A stretch of 64,000 nucleotides of DNA from Zygnema cylindricum (GCA_037447655.1 JBBHKE010001685.1:39961-103960), one strand, 5' to 3'. Positions 1 through 31,468 are shown, numbered from the stretch's first letter. A program made the numbers and translations. Notes: generated from the letters alone by a model not told the origin.

Positions 1-164
1 ATTACAAGAGAAAGTCCTTCCATAACTACAACCTTTTAATTACCTAATTGTGATGGTGGTTAGAAACCCTTGAGATTAATTTAGTACCGATTTCGACTCA
101 ATCGTTTTTTTTGGTTTTACTAACTAGAAAACAACCAGAGGGGGGAGGGTGCTCGGTATCACAG

Positions 165-2850
<2,686 letters not shown>

Positions 2851-4211
2851 TATCAATCACCGCATCGCCTCCTTCCTCCCTTATAATGACCACCACCGGT
2901 TAGGATGTGGGGAGAAAGTTTCAAACTTATGAATTGGGATAAAAAAGGACAATATTTACAGTAGATAAAAGGTTGACTGGGGCATTTAAAATTGTGCACT
3001 TTATTAGTCGTAGAGACTTTGACGGGGAGGTTATTATAAGCTGAGTCATACTAAATCGGTGATTTGGTGGAGAGTTTTAATGTTTTAACGTAGTTGTTTC
3101 TGTGGGCGGTTATTTTGTTTATTGCGAGTTTCATTAGGTTGTGTTTGGGTTTCTTGATCTTGCTATGTGTGCATAAGAGCCTTTGTAAGAGTATAAAGGA
3201 GGGTTTTTAATTGGTTGAGGAGCATTAAAATGATGGTTCGTCACTGTATTGAGTTGTATACTGGTGTATGTTGTGCTCCTTGGTGTTTTAGTCTAAGCGT
3301 GAACTTTACTTTCTTAAATTTACAATCTTATGTCGCTATCTATCATGAGACTCTGGAGTAATCTATTACTAGTGCAATGATATATTTTTATCTCATTTTT
3401 TGCACTCCATGCTCCTCGTATTCTTTTTCTCTTTACACTCCTTGGGGTTGATCAAATATCGACCGGAATGTATGGTTTGGTTTTGATGAGCGCACATAAT
3501 TCATAGTTGATAGAATCCAGAGTTGTTACTTAAAAACTATTGCATGTCCACTTTTTTTTAAGTCGTCGCTAAATGTGATCAATACTTGACCATTATGATT
3601 ATTTTGTTGATTGCACACAACCTCAAGTTAATGTTAGGTGGACTCGTGATTTAGACTCCACGACATTCAAAACTGATTTAAAATCCCAAGTTAAGATTTA
3701 GTCCAATTTTGGTAGGAACGCTTGGTTTTCTTTAATTCACATGTATTAAAGTTGAGAAAAGGCATAGGCAAAGATTTGGTATTTTCAATCCACAAGATGC
3801 AAAAATTGATGTGGAATACATGACTACATGTTGTGAATGTTGGACAGGAGGACTCTTTTTATTGACCGAAAAGAAAATATGGTTGATAGACTTGGCAAAA
3901 GGTTCAGACACAACCTTCCACAGAATTAACAACCGGTCTAACTTGGGAGATTGAAGGGGTACCTTGTTAAATTTTATTCTACAAGTGGTTAAAAGCACTC
4001 ATGGAAAAAAAGTGGGAGTTCAAAACTAGGCCAGCTGTCACTATGTGTTGAAACAACAATCCAGCTGCCCTCTTTTGTCATACGGTAGTCAACAGTAGCA
4101 AAGCCTGTTGGATTGGCACGTGAATGTTCGTTCAATACGGGGTGTAATGTGGTACCCCCACACTCGAAGCTGCCCGAAATAAATGGGTACATAGCCGCCA
4201 CGCTCAACATC
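2851..4211. other. Intergenic, no gene seen
   Basis: AT-rich DNA following the LRR-gene stop. Part of it should be 3' UTR of that gene, but no clear poly(A) site could be fixed. No credible exon, RNA gene or terminal-repeat element was seen on either strand. Confidence 0.6.
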
Positions 4212-4284
4212 GAGCTGGTGGTATAGTAGTTAGTGCGTTCACAACTTAAGTGAAAGATCCCAGGTTCGAGCCCTGGCCGGCTCA
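4212..4284 (+). tRNA. tRNA-like cloverleaf (CTT at anticodon position); possible tRNA pseudogene or SINE head
   Basis: Exactly 73 nt fold as a full cloverleaf. The 7-bp acceptor is GAGCTGG with CCGGCTC plus discriminator A. The 4-bp D stem is GTAT/GTGC, the 5-bp anticodon stem TTCAC/GTGAA, the variable loop has five bases, and the 5-bp T stem CCAGG/CCTGG closes the canonical loop TTCGAGC. Pol III boxes are present (A box TGGTATAGTAG, B box GGTTCGAGCCC). The anticodon loop AACTTAA puts CTT (Lys) at 34-36, but position 33 is A instead of the near-invariant U, and the D loop lacks a clean GG. It does not resemble a standard plant tRNA-Lys. No CCA is encoded, as expected in eukaryotes. A decayed tRNA or the head of a tRNA-derived SINE is more likely than a working tRNA. 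Confidence 0.6.
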
Positions 4285-6786
4285 ATATTCCCCAGCATAC
4301 ACGCCGAATCCCAAATTTCGCCGAAGTCTAACAAAGCCATCGTCAACCGTGACGGATTCGTCTGGTTGGGAGGTCGTCGTCAGGTCCCTAGCCTTCCTTA
4401 GTTATTCGTTTGTTGTCAGCTGTGGAGGCCTCGTCAACCTTAAGACCTTCGTCAGTTGTAAGGCCTTCGTCAATCACGTCTTGCCGTCGCGTCTCCGTCA
4501 TTCATTTGTATCAATAGTGGTCGTGCATGCGATGCTGAGCCCCCAACTCTATGGGCATGATAGACCTCATAAGTCAGTGCAGAATGGTGTCAATTACAAG
4601 TGCCTTTCTTTAATGGAAAGCTTAGGATGGGGAATTTTGAAAACAAATTGGCTTGTTTGGAGCAACAATCAGTACAGTTTCTTTAATGTTGTAAGTAAAT
4701 TATTGTGCGAAATGTTAGTTTCACGTACGCCAATTTCCTTTCATGTGATCTATGCCAAGTGGCGAAACTACGTAGCCTAATACGTATCAAAGTGTGTGTC
4801 TATTTTAGTGGTTTAGAATCCCTCATTAACTTCATGTTGTGATGAGTGGGGGACAAGGTCAAATCAACCATTCTCCACTCTAATGTAGTGCATGGCTAGC
4901 TTAGACAGCGCGACGGCCCTTTGTGTTAATTGGTTGAATTCCGCTTAGATGCAGTATTCCCTCGTGCGTGTCTTTTTGCATTTCTATCTTTTTGTCATTT
5001 TTTTTGTGTTCATTACTTTATTTACACACTATTCATAAGAAAACTGTTCCAAGCCGGCCTTACACATTTAAGTGCCTAACGTAGCAAAGGGTTCATTATT
5101 GTTGTGGACCGTACTTTTTAACTTCGGTAGGTTCAAATCACTTTCGACCTTTGCCACCTTTAATTTGATGCAAGTTTCAAAAGTGCGTTAGAAAATCAAC
5201 AAAAATTTTAGTGTGACTACAACGTCCAAACTGCACCGTTTTCGTTAATGGAAGAGTTCTTGCTGTTTTCTACGGCATAGATCAGATTTGTCATCATTTG
5301 ATGGCGACAATAACGTAAGGCTTTTAGTGTGGCATGTCTATGAAAGATGTAACTTTTCACATTGACAAAAAAAAAATATTGAAACTTCAAATGTTCCCAT
5401 GTGTCACTTTTTTTAAATATATTTTTGTTGTTTTTCTCTTTTTGGTGCTTTGACAAATTATTCTGTGTACCATTTATATCATAGTAGCCGCATTCTTTAG
5501 AAGAAAATTTGGAGGCGGGGATTATTCGAAAAGGATATTCAGCAATATAAGAACCCTGTTTGTTTCCCATATTTGGCCGTAGGATCATTTATATTTTTTA
5601 GGTTTTTAAGGAAAGGTAAGACCAATATATGACTATTAAAAAAAATTCAAAAAAATACATTGGATGTTTATTCTATTGCATGTCAAAATGGCTAATAACT
5701 GTTTATTTAATAAATAAACGCCAAATGCAAAAAGCACAAAAAAGGAAAAAGAAATTATAAGAATCACATGTTTTTCACGTATCAAAGTACAATTACATTA
5801 CCTCAAGAAATACAAATTCTTACTTGGCACATTTTAAACTATCTACAATATTTTAAATCTTATACATCAACAACTTTGTCGACATTATAGAATAGAGGGG
5901 AGATGAAAAATGAATTCAAAAGGTGGAAAAGGAAAGGAAGAAAAGAAATAAATTAGAGGTTACAAAATTGAGAGAAGAAAGCAGAAAGAATGGAGGTGAA
6001 GGCACAGGAAAAAAAAAATGACAATTGGAAAAAAATGGCAGACGAACTAAAATTACATGAGATTTTTCCCTCAAACCTTTTTTCAATTTCATTAACAATT
6101 ATAAAAACATATAAAGTTTTAAGTTCCAACCAAAATACAGTTTTTTTTTTAATTTAAACTACATTTTCATATTTTGTACTTTTCTTTCACTTTTCTTTAA
6201 GAGTAAAAACAATCGACAAAACTACGATAAAAACTCGAACTCAAAAAAAATCAATTTTGATATTCACTGGTGTCCTTCGAAATACAAATTTGTCTTTTCT
6301 TTTCCTAATTGTGAAATCTATAAACCCTAAAAAACCTCCGAAGCTATTTCCTTTCTCGATTTTTAGGAAAACCATAACGCACTAAATAAATAATAAAAGT
6401 GTTATTAGCAAAAAAAGATAAACCAGGGGTAAAAGAAGATTTTTCACTGTACACAGAATTATTTCCTCATATAAAGATAAGAAAACAATTTTAACTTTGT
6501 TTGGGAAATTGATATATGATCTATACAAACTACAAAAGGTGTGTATTCCGATTTTCTTCTTTATATCCAATTCTTTGCACTCTTTCTTGTTTAATCCGTT
6601 TTTTTTGGTAGGTACCTCTTTTTTAACCTTTTTATTTTTTTTTAACCGTTTCTTTTCATACCCTTCTTTTTTTTTTAAACCGTTCTTTTTCCATCCACTC
6701 CAATTTTTCCATCCATTTCCTTCTGAGCTTTTTTTTTCATAAACATTTTTTCAACCGTTTCTTTTCCCTTTTAACCATATCTTTCC
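4285..6786. other. Intergenic, AT-rich, no gene seen
   Basis: About 2.5 kb downstream of the tRNA-like unit. The first ~300 bp (repeated 'CGTCAA/CGTCAG' motifs around 4330-4500) could be the body of a tRNA-derived SINE, but no tail or target duplication was recognised. The rest is A/T-rich, with T-runs increasing from about 6540. The open frames are short and show no domain. Confidence 0.5.
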
Positions 6787-6899
6787 TTGTACCCATTTCT
6801 TCTTTTTGTACCGATTTCTATTTTATGTACCCATTTCTTTTTTTTTACCAATTTCTTTTTTTGTACCCATTTCTTTTTTTTTTTGTACACACCTTTTTG
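6787..6899. repeat. T-rich minisatellite with 'GTACCCATTTC' core
   Basis: Roughly five imperfect units of about 20-25 bp, each containing GTACCCATTTCT (or ACCGATTTC / ACCAATTTC) followed by a run of T. The unit length varies with the T-run. Confidence 0.75.
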
Positions 6900-7169
6900 C
6901 CCAAAACTTCCGAGAACTTCACTCTCCTCCTCTCCAATTCCGATTAATTCCATATCCTTTCAAAAAAGAATTTGGAGTTCCTCCCATATTTAAATCGTTT
7001 TCTTGATTCATATCGTTGTTAAGTACTATAGTTTCAAATTCTCCTTCTGATTCGAGTTTAGACGCGAGAGAACGAGCCGTGGGAGTATTAGTTTCTGAAG
7101 GAGGTTCCGAAGGAGGAAGGTTATTGTTATTATTGTTAATATTAATAGTATTATTATTATGATTATTAT

Positions 7170-8180
7170 TATTGTGTGCCTCCTCTTTGTAACCAAAGAG
7201 CGTCCAAAGCTGTCAAAATAACAAGAAACAAGTACAGAAGTAAAAAGAAGAAGAAGACGAAGAAAAAGAAGGAGAAAAGAAGAAGAAAATGTGTAAATAA
7301 GTGTTTAAGGACAAATAAATCATTGGATAAATAGATAAGCATATTAGTCAATCAGTTAAGAAGTAAAAACGAAAATAGTAAATCGTCTACTATTCATAAA
7401 CAAAGAGCGCCCAAGTAGTCAAAATAACAAAAGCAAGTAAATAAGTCAAGGAGTAAATAAACAAAAAAATAAACAATTAAATGGATAGGTGAACAGAAAA
7501 AGTAAATAAGTAGACAAGTTGATAAGCAGATCAATAAATAAACGATTAAATAAGTAAGGTGGTAAATGCGTTAAACACTTTAAATTAATTAGTGTACCTC
7601 CTCCCTGTAACCAAATTGAGCCTAAAGGTGTCAAAATAACAGAAACAAATAAAGAAAAAAATAAAATAATTAAAAAGGTAAACGATTAAATAAGGAAAGA
7701 AGTATATAAATGGATAAATTAGATAAGTAGAAAAGAAAACAAGTAAATAAGTCAAGTGATCTATTTCCTCTTTGTTACCAATTAGAGGTGTCAATTTAAC
7801 AAACACACAAAAGAGTAAACAGCTAAAAAAGGAAAAAAACACATAAAAAATAAGTAGATAAGAATACAGGGAAATAAGTAGACGAGTAGAGAAGTAGATA
7901 AGCAAAAGATTAAATAAGACAATAAGTGGATAAGTAGATATGTAAACAAGAAGGTAAATAAGTAAAAAGGTCGATAAGTAAAGAGGTAGATAAGCAAAAT
8001 CGGTAAGTAAATTAATCATATCTTAATAAATCTTTTTACTTGTTGTCTCCTTGTTAAAAATAAGTAGAGCCAAAGCTGTCAAAAAGAGAAAAAACAAGGA
8101 AGAAAATAACTAAAGGAGGAAAGAAACTCATAAGTCGATAAGTAAATAAGAAAAGAAAAGTAAGTAAGAAGATTAGCAAA
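7170..8180. repeat. Degenerate tandem array, ~200-bp units, 3' of the RabGAP gene
   Basis: A recognisable block (a CCTCCT.TTGTAACCAA-like start, then a variant of 'AGCTGTCAAAATAAC') recurs near 7180, 7390, 7595, 7765 and 8045. Spacings are about 173-280 bp. Between the blocks the DNA is a degenerate GTAAATAA/AAGTAGATA tetranucleotide-like filler. No coding potential was seen. Confidence 0.7.
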
Positions 8181-8237
8181 TGAGTACACCCCAATTATGT
8201 TACACCCCAATTATATTAAAACCCAATTACGTTAATG

Positions 8238-24356
<16,119 letters not shown>

Positions 24357-24376
24357 TCCGGCCACTTTTCATCTTC

Positions 24377-24871
24377 CTTCAATAGCAAAAAAAAAAAAAA
24401 CCTTCACAACCCTAAGGCGAACAAAAAATAATGTGGTAAAAGAGAGTCTCAAGACTCTGTTAAGCTGTCTTCCGAAAGCATGACGTCATGAAAGTTACGA
24501 CAAATGAGGAGGAGACGAGCCATGGCTTCGCCAGTTGAAGAAGGAAAGCTCTGGTTGGCAGCTGCTGACTCTGCAGGAAGAGGAAAAGGGAGCCATGGGC
24601 AATTGCGAGGAAGAAGAGTTTTCGTACATGTGAAATTGTTCAAGGTTCAACGGAGGTACTGTACGGAATACAAAGTACAAGTCAGTGGATGTTATTTGTT
24701 GACAGACTTGCCGAAAGAAATTGGTACGGCGAGGAATGCAATACGAGCAGCTTCAGTACGGATACCCGGCAACTAAGGAAAGTACAACACGGTACGGTAT
24801 AAACGTTTCACCGACCATGGTAAAAGTGCCAGGCGCGTTGGCACTTGCTCATTTAGTTATTTCGTACAGTA
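24377..24871. other. Presumed 5' flank / 5' UTR of the RabGAP gene
   Basis: Directly upstream (transcript sense) of the start codon. A polypyrimidine stretch and AG acceptor lie immediately before the start exon, at 24377-24397, so a non-coding upstream exon is likely. No TATA box or upstream exon could be fixed. Short open frames on both strands around 24450-24780 show no family resemblance. Confidence 0.4.
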
Positions 24872-25360
24872 CACCGTGAATCGCTATTAGCGTACATGAC
24901 GCTAATTGGGGTACCCCTTTTTTTGGGGCAAATTCTCAAATAGAATAAAGTACGCTAAATGTTTTTGCACGTTATTTGAGGTACCCCGCTCAATGCGGTT
25001 CATAACTGTAATTTAGTTCCCTTTTAAATAGTGTGGTGTACGGAATGCCAGATCTGTACTATTTCGTACATTTTTAAATTTAAAAGTACAGAAAATATAA
25101 TAATATATAATTGCGTAAATATTTTCCGGCATACGCAGATGTCAAAAAAACGCGACGGCGTACGATTTGAACAGTTTCGTACATATACATGTTTTAGTGT
25201 GGACATATTATGTGCTGAAAATTTTTACAAAGCAGTTTACAAATTAGAGTACATGATAAATTAGTATCATGGTGTACCCGAAAAAACACAATTTACCGTA
25301 AAGTACGCTAATTGTTTCATTACGCTATCTATTTCATTACGCTAATAGCGATTCACGGTG
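24872..25360. mobile_element. MITE class B (489 bp), TA-flanked
   Basis: Ends CACCGTGAATCGCTATTAGCG and its exact-type inverse, flanked by TA (24870-24871, 25361-25362). The interior differs from class A: paired GGGGTACC and TTTAAATAGTGTGGTGTACGG blocks and GTAC words. No transposase. Confidence 0.85.
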
Positions 25361-26161
25361 TAGTTCCGTGTCCATGGACTGCGTGGATACGGGACGCGCT
25401 ATTTTTTGAAGTCGCTACAGTGATCGGACAAGGACCGTCGCCACATAGAGAAGGGAAAAGCTATATGTGACGCTTCACAGTTCACAGTTAGAGGGATGGT
25501 TTTATTTTTTCCCTTGAAATCCGGAAGCTTTCACAACGTTTTGTAACATGCCCGAGTTTTTTGGAACACACCGTAGGTTAGAAAAAGGTACATATAAGTA
25601 CAGGATCCAGGTTTAGACAGTACAGTGAAGTACCGTACTTTCAATACAGTTCGTTTTTTTTGTTTTTACTTTTTAGGATGACCCTGTCACAAATGACAAA
25701 CCATAGAATACGGACAGGCTGTCACATCGTGGCAAGATTCGCTGATGTTCTATGAATTACAAGGTCACACCTTTTCTGTCATTTATTTTCAGTTGCCGGA
25801 CGATTGATTAAACCGTAAATAGAGTGTATGCGTTTTATTTAAAACAGAAAATAACCTGCCATGGAATCCCAGGGGGAAACGCTGACGTGGATGCATCCAC
25901 TACCACAAATCATCTCTGCGCTGAAAGTCGTGCCAACAAACCCTAAAAATCATCAGGTAAAAATAGAGGAGTTTGTCGGACGTGACATGTGAATAAAACA
26001 AAAGGAGACTTTTGAACAAGCAGGTTCGATGTAGTCTATTCGTACCGTACGGCAGCGTGTGCATGCCGGGACATTATCCAAAGAAAATCTGTCCTGGAGA
26101 AATAAATGTATGTCGATGGATCGGAATCTTCTGTTACCGCAATGGATTCTTCCGTACAGTA
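25361..26161. other. Intergenic, no gene seen
   Basis: About 0.8 kb between two class-B elements, rich in GTAC words (TACAGTAC, CCGTAC). No credible exon or RNA gene. Confidence 0.55.
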
Positions 26162-26776
26162 CACCGCGAATCGTAATTAGAGTAATGAAAAAATTAGAGT
26201 AAAAAACCAAAAAAACAATTAGAGTAATGAACTCTAATTTAAGTGATAGAACTTTTTCACAGAGGAAGTTTACTCTAATTTATTTAAGTACTCTATATTG
26301 GGTTATGTCGGCAATAATTATCCGCGCTGAGATTATGAACACTAAATTACGTAGACGTACAAAATCTGTCAGTCCGTATAGTTTTGACGTCATTATGACG
26401 TTAGTATTATTTGTCGCGCTGAATGTCAATTAATGTTCACACTGACGACGATGCTGTCGACGGACGAGAGTTATGCCAACGACTTTTTTTTCGATATGAT
26501 TGATTTTTCGTTTAGTGCGATTTCACATGCGAGCGCGATTCTATTAAATCATTATTTGTACCTTTTTACTTCAAAAAGTACAATTTTGCACGGTCGAGCG
26601 TCGCCCATACTCCACACTATTTAAAACGAACCTATATTACAATTTTGTTACGCTAATTAAACTTACCTAAATTAGAATAATGAAAAAATTAGAATCATTT
26701 ACTCTATTTGATGTAATAGAGTCGAAATTTCGAGCGACCGAATTAGAGTAATTTACTCTAATTACGATTCGCGGTG
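26162..26776. mobile_element. MITE class B-like (615 bp)
   Basis: Ends CACCGCGAATCGTAATTAGAG and inverse. The left flank is TA; the right flank is GC, so the duplication has decayed or the edge is off by a few bases. Interior repeats TTAGAGTAATGAAAAAATTAGAG-like words at both ends, and CGCGCTGA/GCGCGATT in the middle. Confidence 0.75.
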
Positions 26777-27463
26777 GCTGTATTACTCAAAACAAATCCA
26801 TAATTTCACAGAGCCGTAAAAGCATCCAAGATGTATTAAATGAACAGACACAAACGACAAACACTCAACCGTTGCAGCTCATCCAGAATTCCAGATCAGC
26901 TTTGTCTTTACGTGAAAAACTGGAAATCCAACAGATTTTTTGTCTTTTTCAGAACTTCCATGACGTGTCGTCTGCGTGTAACCAATGACAGCCTCCCGTT
27001 TTTAGGGTTTTTTTTTTGACAGCCTCCCGTTTTCAAATAACAACACAGAACAGCAGTTCGATACGACCAGACGTTATGTCTTCGTGTCACATTTCCATTC
27101 GTCATGCCTTACGCGTGTGAAATTTTAACCGACCTTTTGGCACTTCGGAGAGAGGCCAAGAATCTCTGCCAGCTACAGTACAGTACAGTACTGCATGGAT
27201 TCCATAATACCGCCAAAAAATAAAATCTCGGAGATCCACTGATCCACTCTTTACGGATAACCGGAAGGATCTCAGATCGTCTCTTGTTTTTATCGATAGC
27301 GTCAACGGTCATGATGACTACGTGGCAGGTTTTGTCAACCGGCGCATCTTCGCTTTCTCTGGAGTATCTTCCCGACTTACAACCAATGGGAGGCGTCGAA
27401 AGATTACCCGCTTTTCCTTAAAATTTATCGATGGAACGACTAAAAGGTCTACGATTCTGTAGC

Positions 27464-27521
27464 TGTACGGATCCTTTGCAAAATGTACGGATACTATAAA
27501 AATGTACGGATCCTTTGAAAA
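27464..27521. repeat. Triple ~20-bp tandem repeat (TGTACGGAT core)
   Basis: TGTACGGATCCTTTGCAAAA-type units start at 27464, 27484 and 27503; the middle unit reads TACGGATACTATAAAA. Confidence 0.85.
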
Positions 27522-28832
27522 CAATAAGCGTCACTGGCGCCACTGTGAGTTTTGGCCACCAGGATTCTTTCGCGGCCGTTGCGGACTTTGAGGACCGTGC
27601 GATCCTCATAGCAGAACTGTGACCTGGACACCTGGCAGCACATTGTGCTTGTCTGCTCGATACATGACCGAGCGATCGGAAGCGATATGAGCCGTCCGAT
27701 CGAAAACTTTGACGTGCGTGAGAAATCTGATGCCTAACGGACAAATCTCGTCCCGTTTCTCCGCAAAAACCGTACCAAATTTCTCTCCGCGTAAAGCGAA
27801 ATTTGCGCAATTGCACAGCGTTGCGTCATGGCGATTTTGGTAACAAAAATCGGCCGATTTTGGATAGTGCCGCTTATTGTTTACATATCGATATCCGTTA
27901 CAAAATGCCCTTATTACTTATAAGCACACGGTAAAAGTAGACTGTATTCCACACTAAATTTCCAAACACACTTTTAATCCCACACTGTAAATTTCAAAAA
28001 AAAAAAAAAAGGTGTACTCGCTAAATCTTGGCGCATTTTCACTCAAGGCTCAAATAGTCAAATGTTATACGAAACGGAATGTAATCCACACTAAATACGG
28101 TGTTCTTTTTTTTCTTTTGCATATCGTAAGAGAGGCAATGTACAAATTTTAAAGACACACACCCAAAAAAAAATCCTTTAAGAACAAAAAATTGCACACA
28201 ACACAAAGAGAATTAATCCATCAAAAAACACAAAACGCAACAAATTCCAAAACAAAAATTGTTGCTGTTGAAAAATTGTGAACATTTTTTCTCAAAAACT
28301 ATCAAATCCCAAAAAATTGGACGGGCTTTCCAACAACTATCCTCCACTTTTGGCTTCAAAAATTGAACAAAAAAAGGAAAAATCTTATTTTGTTGAACTC
28401 CCGAGCAAATTCTCTCGTAAAATTACATAAATTAAAATTTGCCGCTCTAAAATATTTGGTTTGCGACACCGGTTTGTTGCTACAAAAGTTTCCAGCAACT
28501 CTTTTTTTGTTTTAAAAATAAAGTTAGTCATTTTCTAGCTCTTCACATGTTTATTCCTCACAAAAATAACACTTTAAACATAACATGTAAGAGACGACCT
28601 CCGAGGAAAAAAAAAATAGACTATGGCAAGAATGAAGAGAGCGACTGCAGTAGAAAAAGAAGACATGACGTGACGACCACGAGTGCACAAAAGCAAATAA
28701 TAGGAGAAAAGGATGTGCACCCAAGTTCGCCCTACAGTGTTCTCGTTTGATTAACGGCCACCATCTTGGACCCGACTGCATCAATTTGATTTTTTTCTTC
28801 CTTTATGACAAGATAATTCAAGCATATGTAAC

Positions 28833-28878
28833 TAAAAACCCTAGAAAACCCAAAAAAAACCCTATAAAACCCTAAAAT
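28833..28878. repeat. Short degenerate CCCTAAA-like (plant telomere-type) tract
   Basis: Words AAAAACCCTAGAAAACCC, ACCCTATAAAACCCTAAAA. The spacing is irregular, so this is telomere-like only. Confidence 0.5.
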
Positions 28879-28973
28879 TTTGGGAAAACACAATAGCACA
28901 ACTATCACTTTGCCTCATTGCTCCCGCGGACACCATCGCGACTATCGCTTAGGAGGGGGGATTTTCTGTTCGT

Positions 28974-29715
28974 CGGGAGGTTTCCCATATTATTCCTTTG
29001 CGTCAGATAGATATTGCACTGCTCGATGGTGCACGCTGTGTATTTGGTGACGTTGTTTTGGCGAACCCTACCTCGGATACTCATATACCTCGGATACAGT
29101 CGTCAAGCGGCTCGGCATGCTGGAGTGGCCGCCCGTGACGCGACTAGGAAGAAGGAGCGTGATTATACCCACCACGATTCTATGGATGGCTCTATTCCGA
29201 TGGCCGTCGCGATATTTGGTTGTTTGGGTGTGGCTTTGGACGAGTTTCTCCGTGCTTGTGGTCTACGTTCGTTCGAGCGTCGAGGACCTAGGAGCCATCT
29301 TGCTTTGGTCCAACTTATCGTCAACGTTTATTTGTGGCTTTACAGCAAATGCAAACTTCTATCCTCCTTCGATCTTCTATTGCGGTTATGGATCGTCGGC
29401 GTGTTCCGAAACTCCCTCCCCCTGCTCCCATGGAATTTGGGGACTTGTGAGGTTGCTTTTCGTGGATTTTTGGATATGTTGGGGTTTAGTTGGGTCATTT
29501 TGGTTTTTGCACTCTGTCAAGTCTTTTCTTAGTTGTTTGTTGCTTCTTTGGAAGTCTTTGTTTTACTTGTCCTGTTTTTCGTGTGTTCGTTGCTTTTGCC
29601 TTGGTTATCCTTTTTGTTTGCTTCCCTCCACGTAGTTTTTCAGTTTTAGCATCGCTGCCTCTTTTTGTTCCCATGGACTCAAATGGTTTACCTTCGCGCT
29701 CTTTTGAATAAAGTT
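28974..29715 (+). pseudogene. LINE ORF2 C-terminal fragment with 3' region
   Basis: Translation gives REVSHIIPLRQ, FGDVVLANPTSDTHI, then after a frame change HAGVAARDATRKKERDYTHHDS and FERRGPRSHLA. Each matches in order the C-terminus of the better-kept minus-strand LINE at 45.7-47.6 kb (EVSHILPPRSQ, GDVVLTDPTGSHV, HAGVAARDAVASKVHDYAHRDS, FEVRGPGS). At least one frameshift is present. AATAAA at 29707-29712 may be the element's poly(A) signal. It is an inactive remnant. Confidence 0.85.
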
Positions 29716-30028
29716 TTGGACTTCACCGAACTCCACACCACTCTAATTAGCGCCAATGTCCACATCCACTGTGGAGAGTTAGAAGTGTCACTCGAAAAAG
29801 AACACTTCACTCCATCAAAGTCTTAAAAAGTATAACCACTTTGCTGATGCTGTGAACCTAACAAGGCTTTGTATTGTTTCAGTTTTACAGTAGTAAAAGG
29901 TACTGATTATGCAAACTAAATTTGATTGACTTATGACATCCGTGATGTGTAACGCACGCAGGTTATCGTGAAAGATGCAATTGTGCGATGGAGAATGGTA
30001 GAGATTAGATATAAGTAAGGGACTACTA

Positions 30029-30563
30029 CACCGCGCATCGTTATTAGTGTCAACGACACTAATTTGGGTTCTTAAAATTTTGATTTTTTTCCTCAAATAG
30101 GATACATGATTTTAATTTTTCCTTGATGTTAATTAAGGTACCGTACAAAATAGCGTAAAGGACGAATTACAATAACATCTAAATAGTGTGCTGTACGGTC
30201 GATGTCAGACCGTACATAAATGTACCTTTTCAAGTGAAAATTTTACAAAAAGTGAGTTAAATCAGACGCGCACGCATAGGATCGTGCGCTAAAAAAACGG
30301 GATTATTCTGACACGTAAATTAGTCTTACATGTAGGGATATTTAAATTTCACGACGGCGTACGATTTTTAATATTTTGTACGGATACATATAATAATGTA
30401 TATAATCGTACGACAAATATTCCATTTTTGCTGTTCCCAAATTAGCATAAACGCCGAAATTAGAATACACCTATAAAAAAAAAAAAAAATCTTAATTAGC
30501 GTCAATGACGGTATATTTACTTCCACACTATTTAAACTTTGACACTAATAACGATGCGTGGTG
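30029..30563. mobile_element. MITE class B (535 bp), TA-flanked
   Basis: Ends CACCGCGCATCGTTATTAGTG and its inverse, TA on both sides. Shares the ACACTAATTTGGGTTC / TTAAATAGTGTGCTGTACGG interior blocks with the copies at 24.9 and 43.8 kb. Confidence 0.85.
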
Positions 30564-31100
30564 TATTAGCTCCAAAAGAGATAACACAATTAAAAACAAA
30601 ACTCACCGACAAAACAACTCTTCAACTCACAACATTGAAATCATGTAGTTAAAAGGTACGAAAACAGTTGAAAACGCTATATGTAGTTCCCCTGTATCAT
30701 ATGGATATTATACGATAAAACATGCGTACAGTACGGGAAAACCACATATAGTGTCTCCAATTATTTTTGCTGATTTAAATTGCTCGAAATTGCTATCACC
30801 AGAATCATCCTCGAAAACATAAACAAATACAAGAAATACAAACAAAGACAAAAATCATGCAAATAAACCAAAAAAAACCATGCATCAAACAACAACTACA
30901 TACACAGTCCGAAAAAAATCACAAGACTAAACTAACAATTAACTTTGATATAATAAGACACTGTCCCTCTCCAGAAAAGAAATAGCAACCGCTTTATTCT
31001 CTCATTACGTCCGAGGACCCAAAAAAAATACAGAAAAAAAGAAATATGAAGATTGAGGTTCACCCTACCAAACCAAAAAAGACGGAAAAAAAAATATCTC
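30564..31100. other. Intergenic, A-rich, no gene seen
   Basis: A-rich plus-strand DNA with scattered ACAAAC words, ending at the assembly gap. Nothing supportable. Confidence 0.5.
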
Positions 31101-31110
31101 NNNNNNNNNN
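31101..31110. other. Assembly gap (10 N)
   Basis: Ten consecutive N. The true gap size is unknown, and features cannot be followed across it. Confidence 1.
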
Positions 31111-31173
31111 GTTTTGTTATTTCTAATATTTTTCTTTTCCCCTTTTTTTAATAATCAACATTATTAACCAGTT

Positions 31174-31331
31174 GTGAGAGAAGAGAAAGAGAGAGAGAAA
31201 GAGCGAGAGAGAGAGAGAGGGAGAAGATGGGCACAGAGAGTTGTAGAAGGGTGAGTACGGAAGATGTTGAGAGACACGGGTAGAAGAGGGAGAGAGAGAG
31301 AGAGCGAGAAAGAGAGAGAGAAAGAGAAGAG
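31174..31331. repeat. (GA)n-rich polypurine tract
   Basis: GAGAGAGAAAGAG tracts at both ends with a less pure middle, 60 bp right of the assembly gap. Confidence 0.85.
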
Positions 31332-31468
31332 AGTGTTGACCAATTATTACAACTAATAATTTTTTTCCCCTTTTCTTTTTATAATCTTTATTGTTTTGAA
31401 GTCCTGAAACTAACCCACAATACCATCAGAATCGCATAAATAAAACATTCTGTTACTATTATGTCCAC

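Larger units (their letters stand above)
26777..28973. other. Intergenic, no gene seen
   Basis: Contains a short block 'GACAGCCTCCCGTTTT' repeated at about 26979 and 27018, a 20-bp triple repeat (27464-27521), and a CCCTAAA-like tract (28833-28878). The minus-strand open frame 27418-27816 (132 codons) has no recognised domain and lies over repeats, so it is not annotated as a gene. Confidence 0.5.

Noticed and set aside
3989-4780. Open frames across the tRNA-like unit
   Set aside because: They arise from the tRNA-like sequence in both orientations, a well-known source of spurious proteins.
27418-27816. 132-codon minus frame as a gene
   Set aside because: Overlaps a triple repeat and shows no recognisable domain or splice context.
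28833-28878. True telomere array
   Set aside because: Only a few irregular CCCTA words; spacing is not a 7-bp period.
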